Assembly: GCF_900167135.1 (NCBI RefSeq)
Contig: NZ_FUWZ01000001.1
Location: 124,001 to 188,000, forward strand
Source: Chitinophaga eiseniae
GTDB lineage: Bacteria > Bacteroidota > Bacteroidia > Chitinophagales > Chitinophagaceae
Direction of reading: 5' to 3'
Length of the DNA stretch: 64,000 nucleotides
The notes under the pieces were generated by a model. That model saw only the letters and a program-made list of their open reading frames with translations. It did no database searches and was not told the origin of the DNA. Positions 63,395 through 64,000 of this stretch are shown here, piece after piece; positions within the stretch are counted from its first letter, which is position 1, and each line of letters starts with the position of its first letter. The position numbers and the translations under genes were made by a program.

Positions 63395-64000
63395 TTACCT
63401 GCCGGTGATCGTAATTTCCCGGTTGCGGTGCACTACCGTGATAGGGTAGGTAGCTTGCAGCACCTCCAATACTTCTTCCAGCTTATTGTTTTTAAACGTT
63501 GCATTCAGTTTTTTCACAGGGATTTTACCCTGGAGGTTGATCTTTACCTGATAGAGTGCTTCTACTTTTTTGCATACTTCGGACAGTGGTGCATCCACGA
63601 AGACGAGTTCATGGGTGATCCAGGCGTCGGCATTGCTGTTGATGGCATTAAATTGTTCCACGTCGCCGGTGGCCGGGTCAAACCGGATGCCTTCGCCGGC
63701 TGACAGGATGGTTTCTGTGGCGTTGGTATGTCCGGAGGCAAATTTTATTTTGCCTGTTTTGACGGTAACGCCTATGCGCTGTTCTTCCATCCGGATATTA
63801 AAAGCGGTGCCCAGTACGGTGATACTGGAGCGGCCGATTTTCACGATGAAAGGAGTGGCGGTTTGGCTGGCCACATTAAAGAAGGCGGTGCCTTGTTCCA
63901 TAATGACCGTTCTGTTTTTTCGCATGCTCTCCGGATAGCGTATCCGGCTGTTTGTATCGAGATAGATGCGTGACTGGTCGGGCAGTAGCAGGGAGTCGAT
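63395..64000 (-). CDS. FecR-family anti-sigma factor (partial)
   Basis: The frame stays open to the right edge, so only the periplasmic C-terminal ~200 residues are seen; the internal ATG at 63925 is not the start. LPDQSRIYLDTNSRIRYPE and FIVKIGRSSITVLGTAFNIRMEEQ are FecR hallmarks. TVKTGKIKFASGH and then VFVDAPLSEVCKKVEALYQVKINLQGKIP form the DUF4974-like tail, ending ITITGR. It lies 183 bp upstream of the SusC gene and should relay its STN signal to an ECF sigma factor, presumably encoded just beyond the window. Confidence 0.92.
   Translation of the reverse strand: MDSLLLPDQSRIYLDTNSRIRYPESMRKNRTVIMEQGTAFFNVASQTATPFIVKIGRSSITVLGTAFNIRMEEQRIGVTVKTGKIKFASGHTNATETILSAGEGIRFDPATGDVEQFNAINSNADAWITHELVFVDAPLSEVCKKVEALYQVKINLQGKIPVKKLNATFKNNKLEEVLEVLQATYPITVVHRNREITITGR

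Noticed and set aside
1..64000. tRNA, rRNA or prophage genes
   Set aside because: No cloverleaf-like intergenic sequence, no rRNA-like stretch and no integrase, capsid or transposase motif was seen.

Overview
The window is chromosomal DNA from a member of the Bacteroidota, most likely Chitinophagaceae and Chitinophaga-like. The evidence is: a SusC/SusD pair with an STN domain and a FecR-type anti-sigma gene; lipoproteins with K-D/E-rich residues after the lipobox cysteine; promoters of the TTTG-N19-TAnnTTTG type; a fused E1 alpha/beta 2-oxoacid dehydrogenase; and many secreted glycoside hydrolases. No rRNA, tRNA, CRISPR array, prophage or intact insertion sequence was found. All functional calls rest on motifs and family resemblance read from the sequence; no database search was run.

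Layout. (1) 1-14103 is a glycan-degradation block: the end of a probable glycosidase, a GH29 fucosidase, an orphan LuxR-type regulator with a degenerate receiver, then a tight run GH2 / GH95 / GH29 / GH36-like alpha-galactosidase, and an alginate-lyase-fold protein after a tandem repeat. It suits a fucosylated, galactose-containing glycan such as a plant or algal polysaccharide or glycoprotein glycan. It has no SusC/SusD pair inside the window. (2) 14157-20562 holds a small unknown gene, an unusual sigma factor/transmembrane/TPR fusion divergent from a FecR-like gene, a MarR regulator, mannonate dehydratase, glycerate 2-kinase (uronate/glycerate catabolism) and a small Spy-like exported protein. 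(3) 20758-27354 has two secreted amidohydrolase-family genes, tyrS and a DUF3108-like exported protein. (4) 27409-33344 is a minus-strand nucleotide-sugar operon (rfbD, rfbC, rfbB, UDP-glucuronate decarboxylase, UDP-glucose dehydrogenase, DegT aminotransferase). (5) 33455-54515 is mostly housekeeping: waaA, tdk, gtrA-like, biotin carboxylase, ccmB-ccmC-ccmD, glutamate dehydrogenase, AMP nucleosidase, a double-NBD peptide ABC ATPase, queA, ispD, a Gfo/Idh oxidoreductase, radC, prs-rplY-pth, an FAH-family protein, and a MarR regulator divergent from a fused 2-oxoacid dehydrogenase E1. (6) 54604-64000 (minus) is a Sus-like locus: FecR, SusC, SusD, a putative zinc metallopeptidase lipoprotein and two DUF4302 lipoproteins. 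Its sigma factor is presumably just beyond the right edge.

The points most worth following are: the membrane-tethered sigma-factor/TPR fusion and its divergent FecR-like partner; the SusCD/metallopeptidase/DUF4302 uptake locus; a set of palindromic intergenic elements at gene 3' ends that supply stop codons and C-terminal residues to their neighbours; a perfect 19-bp inverted repeat in the GH block; and amidohydrolase-family domains that have lost the usual HxH metal motif.
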